The position numbers and the translations under genes are program-made. Source: Oscillospiraceae bacterium (GTDB lineage: Bacteria; Bacillota; Clostridia; Oscillospirales; Ruminococcaceae). Taken from it: a stretch of 55,710 nucleotides of DNA. Positions 31,106 to 39,042 of the stretch are shown piece after piece. The notes beneath the pieces are model-generated. The model was not told the DNA's origin. It ran no database searches and saw nothing but the letters and a program-made list of their open reading frames with translations. Where the stretch lies: contig WQYC01000015.1 in NCBI GenBank assembly GCA_009781425.1, forward strand, positions 1-55,710, given 5' to 3'. Numbering within the stretch: position 1 is the stretch's first letter; each line of letters opens with the position of its first letter.

Positions 31106-31864
31106 ATGGAATACACAATTAATAATCTATCGAAAATGTCGGGAGTAAGCACCCGAATGTTGCGGCATTACGACAAAATTAATCTGTTGAAGCCGTCAAG
31201 AGTCGCCGAGTCAAGGTATCGCTTTTACGGACAGGAGCAAGTTGATATTTTGCAACAAATCTTGTTTTACAGAGAGCTTGATTTTTCTTTGGAGGAGATA
31301 AAGGCTCTGCTGTCGGCTTCCGATTTTGACAGGGGAAACGCTTTTATTTCACATCTTTTTATGCTTCAAAATAAACGAGAGCGGTTGGACACGCTGATTT
31401 TAAACGTCACGAAGTCTATAACCGCCATGAAAGGAGAAATTTCAATGTCAAATCAGGAGAAATTCGAGGGCTTCAAGCAGTCGCTTATTGACGAGAACGA
31501 ACAACAGTACGGCGAAGAAATCCGCGCGAAGTACGGCGATACTGCGATTGATGAGTCTAACGCAAACCTGAAGGGATTAACGCAGGAGCAGTACGACGAG
31601 AGCGAACGACTGCGCACCTTGTTCGAGCAAGCTATTATCGCCGCACTCGAAATAGGCGACCCTGCGGGTGAATTAGCGCAAAACGCCTGCGACCTGCACA
31701 GGCGATGGCTCATGGTGTTTTATCCCGCTTACAGCAAGGAATATCATATGGGGTTAGCTGAAATGTACATCGCTGATGAGCGGTTCAAGGCGCACTACGA
31801 AAAGCTCGCTGTTGGCTGTACGGAGTTTTTACACAAGGCGATAAGCGTCTATTGCAAAAACTAA
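31106..31864 (+). CDS. MerR-family regulator with TipAS-like effector domain
   Basis: A 252-residue activator. Residues 1-70 are the winged helix-turn-helix (YTINNLSKMSGVSTRMLRHY, then YGQEQVDILQQILFYRELDF), followed by a coiled-coil dimerisation helix. Residues about 115-252 match the TipAS antibiotic-binding domain (KYGDTAIDESNANLKG, ALEIGDPAGELAQNACDLHR, RWLMVFYPAYSKEYHMGLAE). TipAS domains bind thiopeptides or other drugs and switch on transcription. I start at ATG 31106, where the family begins; an in-frame GTG at 31082 overlaps the -10 box. The dyad promoter suggests autoregulation. No efflux gene follows. Confidence 0.92.
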   Translation: MEYTINNLSKMSGVSTRMLRHYDKINLLKPSRVAESRYRFYGQEQVDILQQILFYRELDFSLEEIKALLSASDFDRGNAFISHLFMLQNKRERLDTLILNVTKSITAMKGEISMSNQEKFEGFKQSLIDENEQQYGEEIRAKYGDTAIDESNANLKGLTQEQYDESERLRTLFEQAIIAALEIGDPAGELAQNACDLHRRWLMVFYPAYSKEYHMGLAEMYIADERFKAHYEKLAVGCTEFLHKAISVYCKN

Positions 31865-31866
31865 AC

Positions 31867-31902
31867 AAAAACGCACGCTGTTCATTTCAGCGTGCGTTTT
31901 TT
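31867..31902. terminator. bidirectional terminator after the MerR gene
   Basis: Stem AAACGCACGCTG / CAGCGTGCGTTT with T-runs, between the MerR gene and the convergent gene at 31910. Confidence 0.9.
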
Positions 31903-31909
31903 ATTTTAT

Positions 31910-32611
31910 TTATACTTTAAAATCAACGTCCTTGACGTCTTCGCCCTCTACCTTTTCAGCTTCCTTGGCTTCTGCGAGCTGCTTTCGGATTTTTTCGAGC
32001 TCTTCTAAAAGCCCCTCTTTTGTACCGGAGAGAATGTTTTTGCTCTTGGAATCAGAATTATTGCCGATTTTATCCCAAATGCTGTCCTTAAGAATCGCCG
32101 AGAAGCTCCATGTTCCGTCTTCGTTAAGCTTAATTCCGTAGTTCGCGACTAAGTGACCCATGCCTTTTGCTTCAACCTGCGCTTTTAAGTCGTCAACCTG
32201 CACGACTGCGTCTTTAATTACGCCCTCGTACTTTGCGGCAGTTTCTTCGCAGTTTGCCATTTGTTCAAGCAAATCAGCGTCGATAAAGCAGTTGTAGCTC
32301 TTGCTCGGGCAGGTTGCACCGTTTTGCTTTTCGCCGCGCGTGACGACGAAGTTCATGTCGGTGAACTTTTCCTTCAGCGTTTCTAAGTAAGCAAGTGCGC
32401 GCTCGCTGAGCCCCTGCGTGTTTGCGTTTGCATTGCTTTGCACGCTCGGAAGCCTGTCGGTGTTCGGCTTTTTCGCGGCTTGTGATTCGGGCTTTTTGTC
32501 TGCTTGCTTTGCCTTGTCTGCTTTGTTCTTGTCGGACTTAATTCCGTTTATTAGCGTGTTGTTCTTCAACTGGGTTTTCGTGAAACCTTTGATAATCGGA
32601 TTAACAGCCAT
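31910..32611 (-). CDS. SigD-controlled hypothetical protein (DUF6033-like)
   Basis: A 233-residue soluble protein without signal peptide or membrane helix. A polar, low-complexity N-terminal region (KQADKKPESQAAKKPN) precedes a core beginning LSERALAYLETLKEKFTDMN and FVVTRGEKQNG, then a Lys/Glu-rich helix at the end. It resembles the DUF6033 family as I remember it, but this needs a profile search. A near-perfect SigD promoter lies upstream, so it belongs to the flagellar regulon. It may be a secreted flagellar or chemotaxis accessory protein. AAAGGAGG precedes ATG 32611. Confidence 0.7.
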   Translation of the reverse strand: MAVNPIIKGFTKTQLKNNTLINGIKSDKNKADKAKQADKKPESQAAKKPNTDRLPSVQSNANANTQGLSERALAYLETLKEKFTDMNFVVTRGEKQNGATCPSKSYNCFIDADLLEQMANCEETAAKYEGVIKDAVVQVDDLKAQVEAKGMGHLVANYGIKLNEDGTWSFSAILKDSIWDKIGNNSDSKSKNILSGTKEGLLEELEKIRKQLAEAKEAEKVEGEDVKDVDFKV

Positions 32612-32650
32612 TGTGAACCTCCTTTAAAGTGAAAAAATACTTCATATATT

Positions 32651-32677
32651 ATATCGGCAGAAAAGCGCGAAAGTTTA
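32651..32677 (-). promoter_or_regulatory. SigD (sigma-28) promoter of the DUF6033-like gene
   Basis: On the minus strand, TAAACTTT (32670-32677) and GCCGATAT (32651-32658) are 11 bp apart, matching the Gram-positive flagellar sigma pattern and the flagellin promoter at 35112. Confidence 0.85.
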
Positions 32678-32686
32678 GCAGAAATA

Positions 32687-32715
32687 TTGACAAATCAATA
32701 TTTTTATATTATAAT
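32687..32715 (+). promoter_or_regulatory. SigA promoter of the three-gene small-protein operon
   Basis: TTGACA (32687-32692) and TATAAT (32710-32715), spacer 17 bp. It is divergent from the SigD promoter only about 10 bp away. Confidence 0.82.
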
Positions 32716-32739
32716 TAAGGTAACAGGGAGGTGACGGGA

Positions 32740-32928
32740 ATGGCAAGTAATGTTGAAATCAGAGTTATCCAAAAAACAGAGCTTTATGACTTACTGGCTT
32801 TGAAAAAACAGAACGACAAGAACGGAATCAAGGTTGGCGGGTTAAATGAACTTATTAACAAAAAGAAAGCCACTATGGAAGCCGAGGACGTGGCTTATGT
32901 TGAGAAAATGATAGCAGAGCTTGATTAA
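32740..32928 (+). CDS. small protein, 62 residues, first of three in an operon
   Basis: I do not recognise a family. The protein is charged and probably helical (ASNVEIRVIQKTELYDLLAL; end ATMEAEDVAYVEKMIAELD). Its second half resembles the third protein of the operon (K-A-x-M-E-x-E-D-V), so they are probably paralogues. A strong ribosome binding site, AGGGAGGTGACGGG, precedes ATG 32740; an in-frame GTG at 32731 overlaps it. The operon lies beside SigD-controlled genes, but its own promoter is SigA-type. Confidence 0.7.
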   Translation: MASNVEIRVIQKTELYDLLALKKQNDKNGIKVGGLNELINKKKATMEAEDVAYVEKMIAELD

Positions 32929-32943
32929 CAGGAGGTGACAATC

Positions 32944-33102
32944 ATGGGAATGACCGACAGACAGTTTGTTTCATACCGCAAGGAGCAGTTGGAAGACTAT
33001 GAGGATATGCTTGAGCTTGCGAAAAAAACAAACGCAGATAAAGAATTAATTATTAAGCTTGAAAAGAATGTAACAAAAGCTAAAACGGATATTGAGGCAT
33101 AG
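32944..33102 (+). CDS. small protein, 52 residues, second of three
   Basis: A short, highly charged, helical protein (MGMTDRQFVSYRKEQLEDYE, later KKTNADKELIIKLEKN). The family is not recognised. AGGAGGTGAC precedes ATG 32944, and the same ribosome binding site sequence precedes all three genes. Because of its spacing and ribosome binding site I regard it as real despite its size. Short acidic/basic helical proteins like this are often adaptor or anti-factor proteins, but there is no direct evidence for this here. Confidence 0.65.
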   Translation: MGMTDRQFVSYRKEQLEDYEDMLELAKKTNADKELIIKLEKNVTKAKTDIEA

Positions 33103-33114
33103 GAGGTGACAATT

Positions 33115-33297
33115 ATGAGTCAGCACGATACACGCAGAAACGATAAAAGCGTACTTTTCCAGGCATTGAAGGCACAGTACAACGCTCAAACAAAAAAAGA
33201 TTTTAACGAATTCATATCTTGGACTAAAGCAAAAATGGAGCCCGAAGACGTAAAGTTAGTTTTGCAGGAGTTTGAGGAATGGAAGAAGGATAATTAA
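33115..33297 (+). CDS. small protein, 60 residues, third of three
   Basis: A charged helical protein, paralogous in its second half to the first gene (ISWTKAKMEPEDVKLVLQEF here, KKKATMEAEDVAYVEKMIAE there). The start is ATG 33115 with AGGAGGTGAC upstream; GTG 33106 overlaps that site. The N-terminal part (SQHDTRRNDKSVLFQALKAQ) differs. The function is unknown. A shared bidirectional terminator separates it from the convergent flagellin gene. Confidence 0.68.
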   Translation: MSQHDTRRNDKSVLFQALKAQYNAQTKKDFNEFISWTKAKMEPEDVKLVLQEFEEWKKDN

Positions 33298-33307
33298 TAA
33301 TAACCTT

Positions 33308-33343
33308 AATAAAAAAACGCCCCCGAAAGGGGGCGTTTTTCTT
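33308..33343. terminator. bidirectional terminator between the small operon and flagellin
   Basis: AAAAACGCCCCC-GAAA-GGGGGCGTTTTTC, a perfect GC stem with A and T runs on both sides. Confidence 0.93.
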
Positions 33344-33371
33344 TTGCGCCTTGGCGCAAATATTGGAAATA

Positions 33372-35003
33372 TTAACCGAGTAACTGGAGAATAGCCTGAG
33401 GAGCCTGGTTAGCTTGAGCGAGCATCGCCTGTGCAGCCTGCTGAAGAATGCTGAACTTCGTGTACTCAATCATTTCTTTAGCCATGTCGGTGTCGCGAAT
33501 CTGAGATTCAGCTGCAGTTAAGTTTTCTTGAGTTACTGTTAAGTTGTTAACTGTAGACTCGAGACGGTTCTGCAGTGCACCGAGAGCAGCTCTCTGGAAG
33601 GAAACTGTGCTAACTGCTTTGTCGATTGTTTCAATCGCGAGGTTAGCCATATCCTGTGTGGAAACGTCAGCACTTGCAACGCCGAGAGCAGCCGCGCTCA
33701 TGTTTTGAACAGAAAGAGAAACTCTCTGGTCAGCAACGCCGTTTGCGCCGATTTGGAATGTTAAGCCTCTGCCGCTGCCGAGATTAGCATCAGCACCTAC
33801 GCCTGCACCTGCACGGCCTGCGCCCATAGTAGCTGTTAAAGCAGTTGCTAATGAGCGAGAAAGATAAAGTGTTTCGCTTCCTCTTTCCTGTTCCCAACCG
33901 TTAGCTGTACCGTAGTGAACGGTGTAATCAAGACCGCCTCTGCGGAGGATGGACTCGATATCAGACTCGGAGTAGGTTCTGTTAGTAGCTAAATGGAGTG
34001 TGAAAACGCCGTCTTTAGAGTTTGCTGCGTCTCTTGTGTTGGTTTCAACCCATTCAGAGCCGGGGGAAACAGTTGCGTTAACTTTGATTGTACGAGTGTC
34101 AAGACCGAAGTTATTAGCCTGGAACTGGATTTGGCTAACTGAGCCGAGAGTTGTGCCTGCTGTGACGTCGGTCAGCATAGTTTTTAAATCCACTGCTCCG
34201 GACATTGCTCTGATACCTGCTGTAGTAGCGGCGATGTTTGCTGTCTGACCGCCAACTATTGTGCCTGTGCCGAGAGTAATGGTGATTTCAGCGGGAGCAG
34301 CTGTCTGAGTCGCGTCTGCCTGAGTTGCTCTTGCAATCAAGTCATTGATTTGAGACTGGTTGTAAGCTTCGCCTGCTGCAAGGTGGATAGTAAGAGTTCT
34401 GCCTGTGAGGTCCCAGGTTGCTGTTTCGCCGCCAACGTCAGATGCAACGTTGTCAGTAAAGTTAACAGCTACGCCTGTTACGTTAGAGGTGAGAACTGTT
34501 CCTGCCATTGTGCCGGTGGTTACGAGAGTACCAAAGTTAGGACCGAAGTTGGAAGCGCCTGTGCCGCCGCCGCCGAGAGAACCGTCGAGTAACTTAATTT
34601 TGTTGTACTCTGTGGAGCTTGCGATTCTGTCGATTTCGCTCTTGAGAGCGTCAACTTCGAGCTGGATAGCTTCTCTGTCTAAGTCGTCATGGTATGTTCC
34701 GTTTGCCGACTGAACAGCGAGTTCTCTCATTCTCTGAAGAATCGCGTGAGTTTCGTTCAAACCGCCTTCTGCAGTTTGGATAAGGCTGATAGCGTCGTTA
34801 GCGTTTCTAATCGCTTGACCTAAGCCTCTGATTTGGCTTCTCATTTTTTCAGAGATTGCCAGTCCTGCCGCGTTGTCGCCGGCTCTGTTAATGGAAAGAC
34901 CCGAAGATAATTTTTCGGTAGCTTTCTTAACGCCGAGGACGTTTGTGCTAAGCTTGTTGTTAGCATTAATCGCGTTTAGGTTGTGTTGTACTACTAATGC
35001 CAT
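33372..35003 (-). CDS. fliC: flagellin
   Basis: A 543-residue flagellar filament protein. The N-terminal D0/D1 domain is highly conserved ([77 protein letters not shown]), as is the C-terminal domain ([40 protein letters not shown]). The central 250 residues (about 145-440) are a variable Thr/Ala-rich surface domain, larger than in Bacillus Hag. The Arg in the N-terminal segment [15 protein letters not shown] region and the usual TLR5-type helix are present. AAGGAGG precedes ATG 35003 and a consensus SigD promoter lies about 110 bases upstream. Confidence 0.97.
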   Translation of the reverse strand: MALVVQHNLNAINANNKLSTNVLGVKKATEKLSSGLSINRAGDNAAGLAISEKMRSQIRGLGQAIRNANDAISLIQTAEGGLNETHAILQRMRELAVQSANGTYHDDLDREAIQLEVDALKSEIDRIASSTEYNKIKLLDGSLGGGGTGASNFGPNFGTLVTTGTMAGTVLTSNVTGVAVNFTDNVASDVGGETATWDLTGRTLTIHLAAGEAYNQSQINDLIARATQADATQTAAPAEITITLGTGTIVGGQTANIAATTAGIRAMSGAVDLKTMLTDVTAGTTLGSVSQIQFQANNFGLDTRTIKVNATVSPGSEWVETNTRDAANSKDGVFTLHLATNRTYSESDIESILRRGGLDYTVHYGTANGWEQERGSETLYLSRSLATALTATMGAGRAGAGVGADANLGSGRGLTFQIGANGVADQRVSLSVQNMSAAALGVASADVSTQDMANLAIETIDKAVSTVSFQRAALGALQNRLESTVNNLTVTQENLTAAESQIRDTDMAKEMIEYTKFSILQQAAQAMLAQANQAPQAILQLLG

Positions 35004-35111
35004 AGTGATTTCCTCCTTGAAATCTTCTCACGAAGTCCTTTTCGTGAGTGTTTTTTTACTCGGGAAGTATTTCCCTGTTTTTGCACGCCGTTTCCGACGC
35101 TTGCAGATATA

Positions 35112-35138
35112 ATATCGGCTTCTTTTCGGGAAACTTTA
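35112..35138 (-). promoter_or_regulatory. SigD (sigma-28) promoter of flagellin
   Basis: On the minus strand, TAAAGTTT (35131-35138) and GCCGATAT (35112-35119) are separated by 11 bp, the consensus for SigD/FliA. The leader before flagellin is about 100 bases long. Confidence 0.93.
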
Positions 35139-35211
35139 GGGGGTAGATGAAAAATTATTGACGAAAAAAAGAGAGGAATTTGTGCAGGGTGCACAAAAAG
35201 CGCGGGTTCTA

Positions 35212-35336
35212 TTGACATTTGGCAGAAAAAGCTTTATAATAAAAGCAGACAAAGGCAACACCTACACAGACGGTTAGCTTTTTATGTTTGGTTAAAAATA
35301 ACCGCGCACTTTGCTATGAGGGCGGTTATTTTTTCG
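35212..35336 (+). ncRNA. antisense RNA and promoter of type I locus E (putative antitoxin)
   Basis: TTGACA (35212-35217) and TATAAT (35235-35240), spacer 17, drive an RNA from about 35247 to the shared terminator. The leader boxes AGACAAAGG and GGTTAGCT match those of locus D and the opposite-strand toxin leader. Confidence 0.62.
35294..35333. terminator. bidirectional terminator of locus E
   Basis: Perfect arms AAAAATAACCGC (35294-35305) and GCGGTTATTTTT (35322-35333), the same stem as in locus D. Confidence 0.85.
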
Positions 35337-35403
35337 TTTTGTTGAGCCTATCTATTATAGCGATAATCGCGCATAATATAAGGAATACAAATATCAACTC
35401 CAC
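35326..35403 (-). CDS. small hydrophobic peptide, putative type I toxin (locus E)
   Basis: A 25-residue peptide starting at GTG 35403: MELIFVFLILCAIIAIID, then RLNKTKK. The first 12 residues equal those of the locus D peptide. GGGGGTGACGC precedes the start. It is one membrane helix with a basic tail. The minus-strand promoter is at 35473-35501. The change of start codon to GTG and weaker ribosome binding site relative to locus D may lower expression. Confidence 0.66.
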   Translation of the reverse strand: MELIFVFLILCAIIAIIDRLNKTKK

Positions 35404-35472
35404 AGCGTCACCCCCTTTCGGAAGTTCAGCTAACCGCCTATGTCTTTTCAGTTGTCACCCTTGTCTGTTATA

Positions 35473-35501
35473 ATTGTAGCATAGATGTAGAATTTTGTCA
35501 A
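35473..35501 (-). promoter_or_regulatory. SigA promoter of type I locus E toxin mRNA
   Basis: On the minus strand, TTGACA (35496-35501) and TACAAT (35473-35478), spacer 17 bp. Confidence 0.75.
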
Positions 35502-35505
35502 TAAA

Positions 35506-35535
35506 AAAAGCAGGGTTTAACCCTGCTTTTCTGTT
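35506..35535 (-). terminator. terminator of the DUF368 operon
   Basis: Stem AAAAGCAGGG-TTTAA-CCCTGCTTTT with T-rich flanks, just beyond the DUF368 stop. Confidence 0.85.
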
Positions 35536-36398
35536 TTTTTAGTCCGCCCTGCCAAGAGCGTAACCCCCGCGCCGAGCGCGAACGCGCAGATTCCTGCGAC
35601 GAGTGTTGCGTTAAATTGCACTCCTTCGGGGAAAATCACGAACACCGAGCCGAGCACGAGCCCTGTGATTACGCTGTAGGTAGCAGTGTAGAAGCGGGCG
35701 AGCAGAAGCTTTATTCCCCGCGCGCCGAGCACGACGCCTGCGGCGATTCCGAGACAGGCGGGGAGGATGACGCTGAGGTTCAACTCCTTGAGCGCATTAG
35801 TAATAGTATAGTAAGTCCCGAAGAGCAGAAGCATGAACGCGCCGGAAATGCCGGGGATAATCATGGCGGCGGCAGCGGCAAAGCTGCTGAGGATAATTAA
35901 AATAGTGTAGGGAACGCCACCGCTTGCGATAGCAAGCGGATGCCCTCCGGCGTTCCGTTCTTCTGCGATTTGCGGAGTGCCGGGGGCGTCACTCCCTACA
36001 AAGCCGAGCGCGACTACAAGCGCGAGCGCGGCTATAATTAAAACGACGTGAAGAGCTTTAGGCTTGCTTTTAAGTTGTAAGTTTTTAAATATAAGCGGCA
36101 GGCTTCCTGCAATCAGCCCGATGAAGAAGAGGAAAGTAGGAATCGGGTGGTTTTTTAAGAGAAACGCCGCCGCAAAAACAGCCCCGCCTAATCCCGCTAC
36201 CGCGCCGATTCCGAACGGGAGCAGGAAGAAGAAGTGCTTTTTTATATGCTTGAAGTCGAGCGCAAGCGCGCCGCAGATGATGTCGTAGCAACCGAAGACG
36301 ACCATCATCGTGCCTGTTGAAACGCCGGGGATTACGTTTACCGCGCCGAAAACCGCGCCGCTTAAAAAAGGAGTAAAAAGCTTCAATAGTTTTTTCAT
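35517..36398 (-). CDS. DUF368 polytopic membrane protein (PopT-like, polyprenyl-phosphate transporter family)
   Basis: A 293-residue protein with about eight membrane segments. The family's two related halves are visible: FGAVNVIPGVSTGTMMVVFG near residue 20 and AAMIIPGISGAFMLLLFG near 190. DUF368 proteins have been linked to recycling of undecaprenyl phosphate across the membrane. Between the halves, the loop GFVGSDAPGTPQIAEERNAG and following residues is encoded by a 93-bp palindromic repeat inserted in frame (35907-35999). ATG 36398 overlaps the stop of the upstream P-type ATPase-like gene (ATGA), so the two are translationally coupled. Confidence 0.9.
   Translation of the reverse strand: MKKLLKLFTPFLSGAVFGAVNVIPGVSTGTMMVVFGCYDIICGALALDFKHIKKHFFFLLPFGIGAVAGLGGAVFAAAFLLKNHPIPTFLFFIGLIAGSLPLIFKNLQLKSKPKALHVVLIIAALALVVALGFVGSDAPGTPQIAEERNAGGHPLAIASGGVPYTILIILSSFAAAAAMIIPGISGAFMLLLFGTYYTITNALKELNLSVILPACLGIAAGVVLGARGIKLLLARFYTATYSVITGLVLGSVFVIFPEGVQFNATLVAGICAFALGAGVTLLAGRTKKTEKQG
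35907..35999. repeat. 93-bp palindromic repeat inserted in frame within the DUF368 gene
   Basis: Ends GTAGGGA and TCCCTAC, with an internal CCGCTTGC/GCAAGCGG stem. It belongs to the GTAGGGAACG family. Its 93 bases equal 31 codons, so the reading frame continues; it encodes a polar loop between two membrane halves. Confidence 0.82.
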
Positions 36399-38878
36399 TT
36401 ATAATCCCTTATTTTCGGTATTTCAACCCAGCCCTGGCTTATGAGTCCGAGCAGGAATGCCGTTATAAAGCGAAGCGGATTGATTGCGGTCAGCCCGAAG
36501 GCAGTGTTCACGGCGGGCAGGTAAATAAGCAGAATAACAAGCAGAAAAACTGCGCTTACTATCACAAGCGCGTTAATACGCTTCATGGAAATAAGCTTAT
36601 AAATAGGTATAGTGGCGGAGAGGTTCACGAGAGTCGCGCCGATTAAGCCGCCTGTAATCGCGGCTAAGAAGAGCGCGTTCAGCACTTCGGAAGCTTCGCC
36701 TATGTAGTTGAGACGGAAAATCAAAATTGCAAACGAAACGCAGAAGCCCTGCGTAAGCGCGCGGAGCAGAAACCGCAGGTCAAGCTTACCGCGCCCGACG
36801 AAGCCCGAGGCAGACATTACGCTTTTTATATCCGCTCTGTTGCCGAAGAAGCAGAGCGACAGCAGAGGAAGAAGCACAACCGCCGAAAGCGAAACCGTAG
36901 CGGGAGAAAGCGAAGCTCCTGTGCTTGAGAATAAGCAGAACAGTGCAAACATTACCATTGCGGTAATCGCGGTCATAATCATTCCGATTGTCTGTTTTAT
37001 GTTAAAGTGAATCTGCCGCGTTTCTTTTAATGCGTCTACCACGGAGTTGAAGTCGTCATCGGCAAGGACAAGCCCGCAGACTTCTTTCGCCGCACCGGAA
37101 GTCTCCTGCGGCAGTGCCACGCCTACGTCGGAGCGTTTAAGTGCGTCTACGTCTGCCGCGCCTATGCCTGTAGCGGCGACGAACTCGCCCTCGTTCTGCA
37201 GTAATTCTATTATATAAGGCTTTTGGTCGGGGGTGACGCGGGCGAAGATGTTCACGCCTTTTATGTCGGGCTTTATGCCCTCAAGCTGACACTCGCGCAG
37301 CTCATCGCCTGTGATTGCCTTGGGGTCGTTGAGTCCGATTTTTCTGCCGATTGCAACGGCGGCGTCTGCGCTGTCGCCTGTTGTCATTATGACCTTTACG
37401 CCTGCTTTATAACAGCTTCTGACGGCGGCGGGCGCGCTGTCGCGGGTTTCATTGGCGAAGGCGCAAAGCCCTACAAACGTATAGTCTAAGTCGTGAGCGA
37501 ATTCCGGCAGGTTATTCTCGTCGGCGATACGGGCGTAAGCCACGGCGACGACTCTGTGCCCCAGCTCTGCATACTTTTGCTGTTTCTGCTGAACTGAAAA
37601 GAGATTATCGGGAACGAGGTCGCACTTGGTCAGTATAGTTTCGGGCGAGCCTTTCACGCAGAGGAGAAGCGCGCCGTTGATGTTCCAAAGGTTTCCGCCG
37701 AGCTTAGTCTCTTCTGTGAAGGGATAGCGGCAGACGAGTTTATTTTCCTGCAGTGCCTTTACGTCCACGCTCTTGAACGCCGCGCCGAGAATAATCGCAC
37801 GGTCAAGCGCAGAGGAATCGGCAGGGTCACAGGAAAGCACGGAAATTCTCGCAAGAGTTTCGGGGTCAGCGGAATATTCGTCTATTAAAGAGGTGTGATT
37901 CTTGGTGATTATGCCTGTTTTGTCAACGCAGACAGCAGTAATCGCTGAAAGGCTTTCCATAGCCGCGAGGTCTTTAACCACGCAGTTTCTTTTAAGCAGG
38001 GAATACGCGCCGAAAAGATAATGCGCGCGGACAAGGCGGGGGGCTTCCGCCGGCATAAGGCAGAGCGCGAACGCGAAAGCGGGAAGCACCGCAATGTGCG
38101 GGAACGCTTCAAGGGTCAAGTCGCTCCCTGTTAAAATCGTGATTACAAAGTAGAGCAGTAAAAACACAGCCGACAAAGCCCAGAAGAAAGGCGTAGCCTT
38201 GCTTGCGGCGTTTTCGATTTCGGTCATGTAGGTTGCGGAGGGTTCGGCTTCACCGAACTCGCGGCATTTCTTCGTATCTATGCCTGTCGCTGAGACGCGG
38301 GCGATTGCGTTGCCTGCGAGCAGTCTCGTACCTTTATATATACAGGTTTGTTTAATCTCGTTTTTAGAGTCCGCGCCTGTCCGCTTCATGACGGGCGTAT
38401 TATCGTTTGTGAAAAGGCTCTCGTCCACCATAAGTCCCACCGCTTCAAGCAGGTGCGCGTCAGCGGGGACGCTTTCACCCTCCTGCAGTATTATTATATC
38501 GTCGGGGACGATGTATTCACGGCGCAGAAGCGCGATTTCGCTGTTGCGCAGTACGCGGAAGCGCATACTTGACATACGGCGAAGCTCCTTAAAGGAATCG
38601 CGGCACTTGTAGCCCTTGAAGATTTCAACCGCTGAGTAAACAAAGGCGAGCAGAAGCATGACGAAGCCTTCGCCGATTCTCCCGCAAATCATTACAGCCG
38701 CCGCCGCTAAAATCATTATAAGGAATCTGTACGAAAAAAGAATCCGCGCGGGCTTGAAGTCGCCTGCGGTGTCGAGCTTGCGCGACTCGCCGTTGTAGCC
38801 GTACATGGAAATCCTTTCGGCAACCTCGTCTGAGGTCAAGCCGCGGTAGTTATCTATTCTTTCTGCAAATTTATCCAT
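36395..38878 (-). CDS. degenerate P-type ATPase (probable pseudo-pump)
   Basis: An 827-residue protein with the full P-type ATPase plan: N-terminal cation-ATPase domain (NYRGLTSDEVAERISMYGYN), A, P and N domains and about ten membrane helices. The phosphorylation site is kept (AVCVDKTGIITKN), as is CVKGSPETIL of the N domain. Other catalytic parts are lost. The A-domain TGES is TNDN (VDESLFTNDNTPVMK). GDGVND is GIGAAD (AATGIGAADVDALKRSD). The M4 PEGLP is PAEAP (LMPAEAPRL), and the M6 ion ligands are absent (LSAVVLLPLLSLCFF). It is probably not an active ion pump, yet the frame is intact over 2.4 kb. ATG 38878 follows GGGGG; it overlaps the DUF368 gene. Confidence 0.85.
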   Translation of the reverse strand: MDKFAERIDNYRGLTSDEVAERISMYGYNGESRKLDTAGDFKPARILFSYRFLIMILAAAAVMICGRIGEGFVMLLLAFVYSAVEIFKGYKCRDSFKELRRMSSMRFRVLRNSEIALLRREYIVPDDIIILQEGESVPADAHLLEAVGLMVDESLFTNDNTPVMKRTGADSKNEIKQTCIYKGTRLLAGNAIARVSATGIDTKKCREFGEAEPSATYMTEIENAASKATPFFWALSAVFLLLYFVITILTGSDLTLEAFPHIAVLPAFAFALCLMPAEAPRLVRAHYLFGAYSLLKRNCVVKDLAAMESLSAITAVCVDKTGIITKNHTSLIDEYSADPETLARISVLSCDPADSSALDRAIILGAAFKSVDVKALQENKLVCRYPFTEETKLGGNLWNINGALLLCVKGSPETILTKCDLVPDNLFSVQQKQQKYAELGHRVVAVAYARIADENNLPEFAHDLDYTFVGLCAFANETRDSAPAAVRSCYKAGVKVIMTTGDSADAAVAIGRKIGLNDPKAITGDELRECQLEGIKPDIKGVNIFARVTPDQKPYIIELLQNEGEFVAATGIGAADVDALKRSDVGVALPQETSGAAKEVCGLVLADDDFNSVVDALKETRQIHFNIKQTIGMIMTAITAMVMFALFCLFSSTGASLSPATVSLSAVVLLPLLSLCFFGNRADIKSVMSASGFVGRGKLDLRFLLRALTQGFCVSFAILIFRLNYIGEASEVLNALFLAAITGGLIGATLVNLSATIPIYKLISMKRINALVIVSAVFLLVILLIYLPAVNTAFGLTAINPLRFITAFLLGLISQGWVEIPKIRDYK

Positions 38879-39006
38879 AATTATCCCCAATATTATTATA
38901 ATTTACCACTATATATCGTACCATAAACAGGTGAGCTTGTCAATACGCTGTACATTCTATTGTCATTTCCTACAAAATAAGGGCGATAAAACATCTTCTT
39001 TTTTAC

Positions 39007-39035
39007 TTGATAAATTTGCCGAAATAAGGTAGAAT
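39007..39035 (+). promoter_or_regulatory. SigA promoter of the purine operon
   Basis: TTGATA (39007-39012) and TAGAAT (39030-39035), spacer 17 bp. The leader before purF is about 50 bases and holds a half palindromic repeat (39043-39070). No purine riboswitch is visible. Confidence 0.72.
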
Positions 39036-39042
39036 TAATATT

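Noticed and set aside
33345-33362. Small hairpin TTTGCGCC/GGCGCAAA after flagellin
   Set aside because: Too short and without a T-run in the flagellin direction; the strong hairpin at 33308-33343 explains termination.
36395-38878. Degenerate P-type ATPase considered a pseudogene
   Set aside because: The 827-codon frame has no stops or frameshift and keeps its ribosome binding site and coupling, so I list it as a coding gene with lost catalytic residues.
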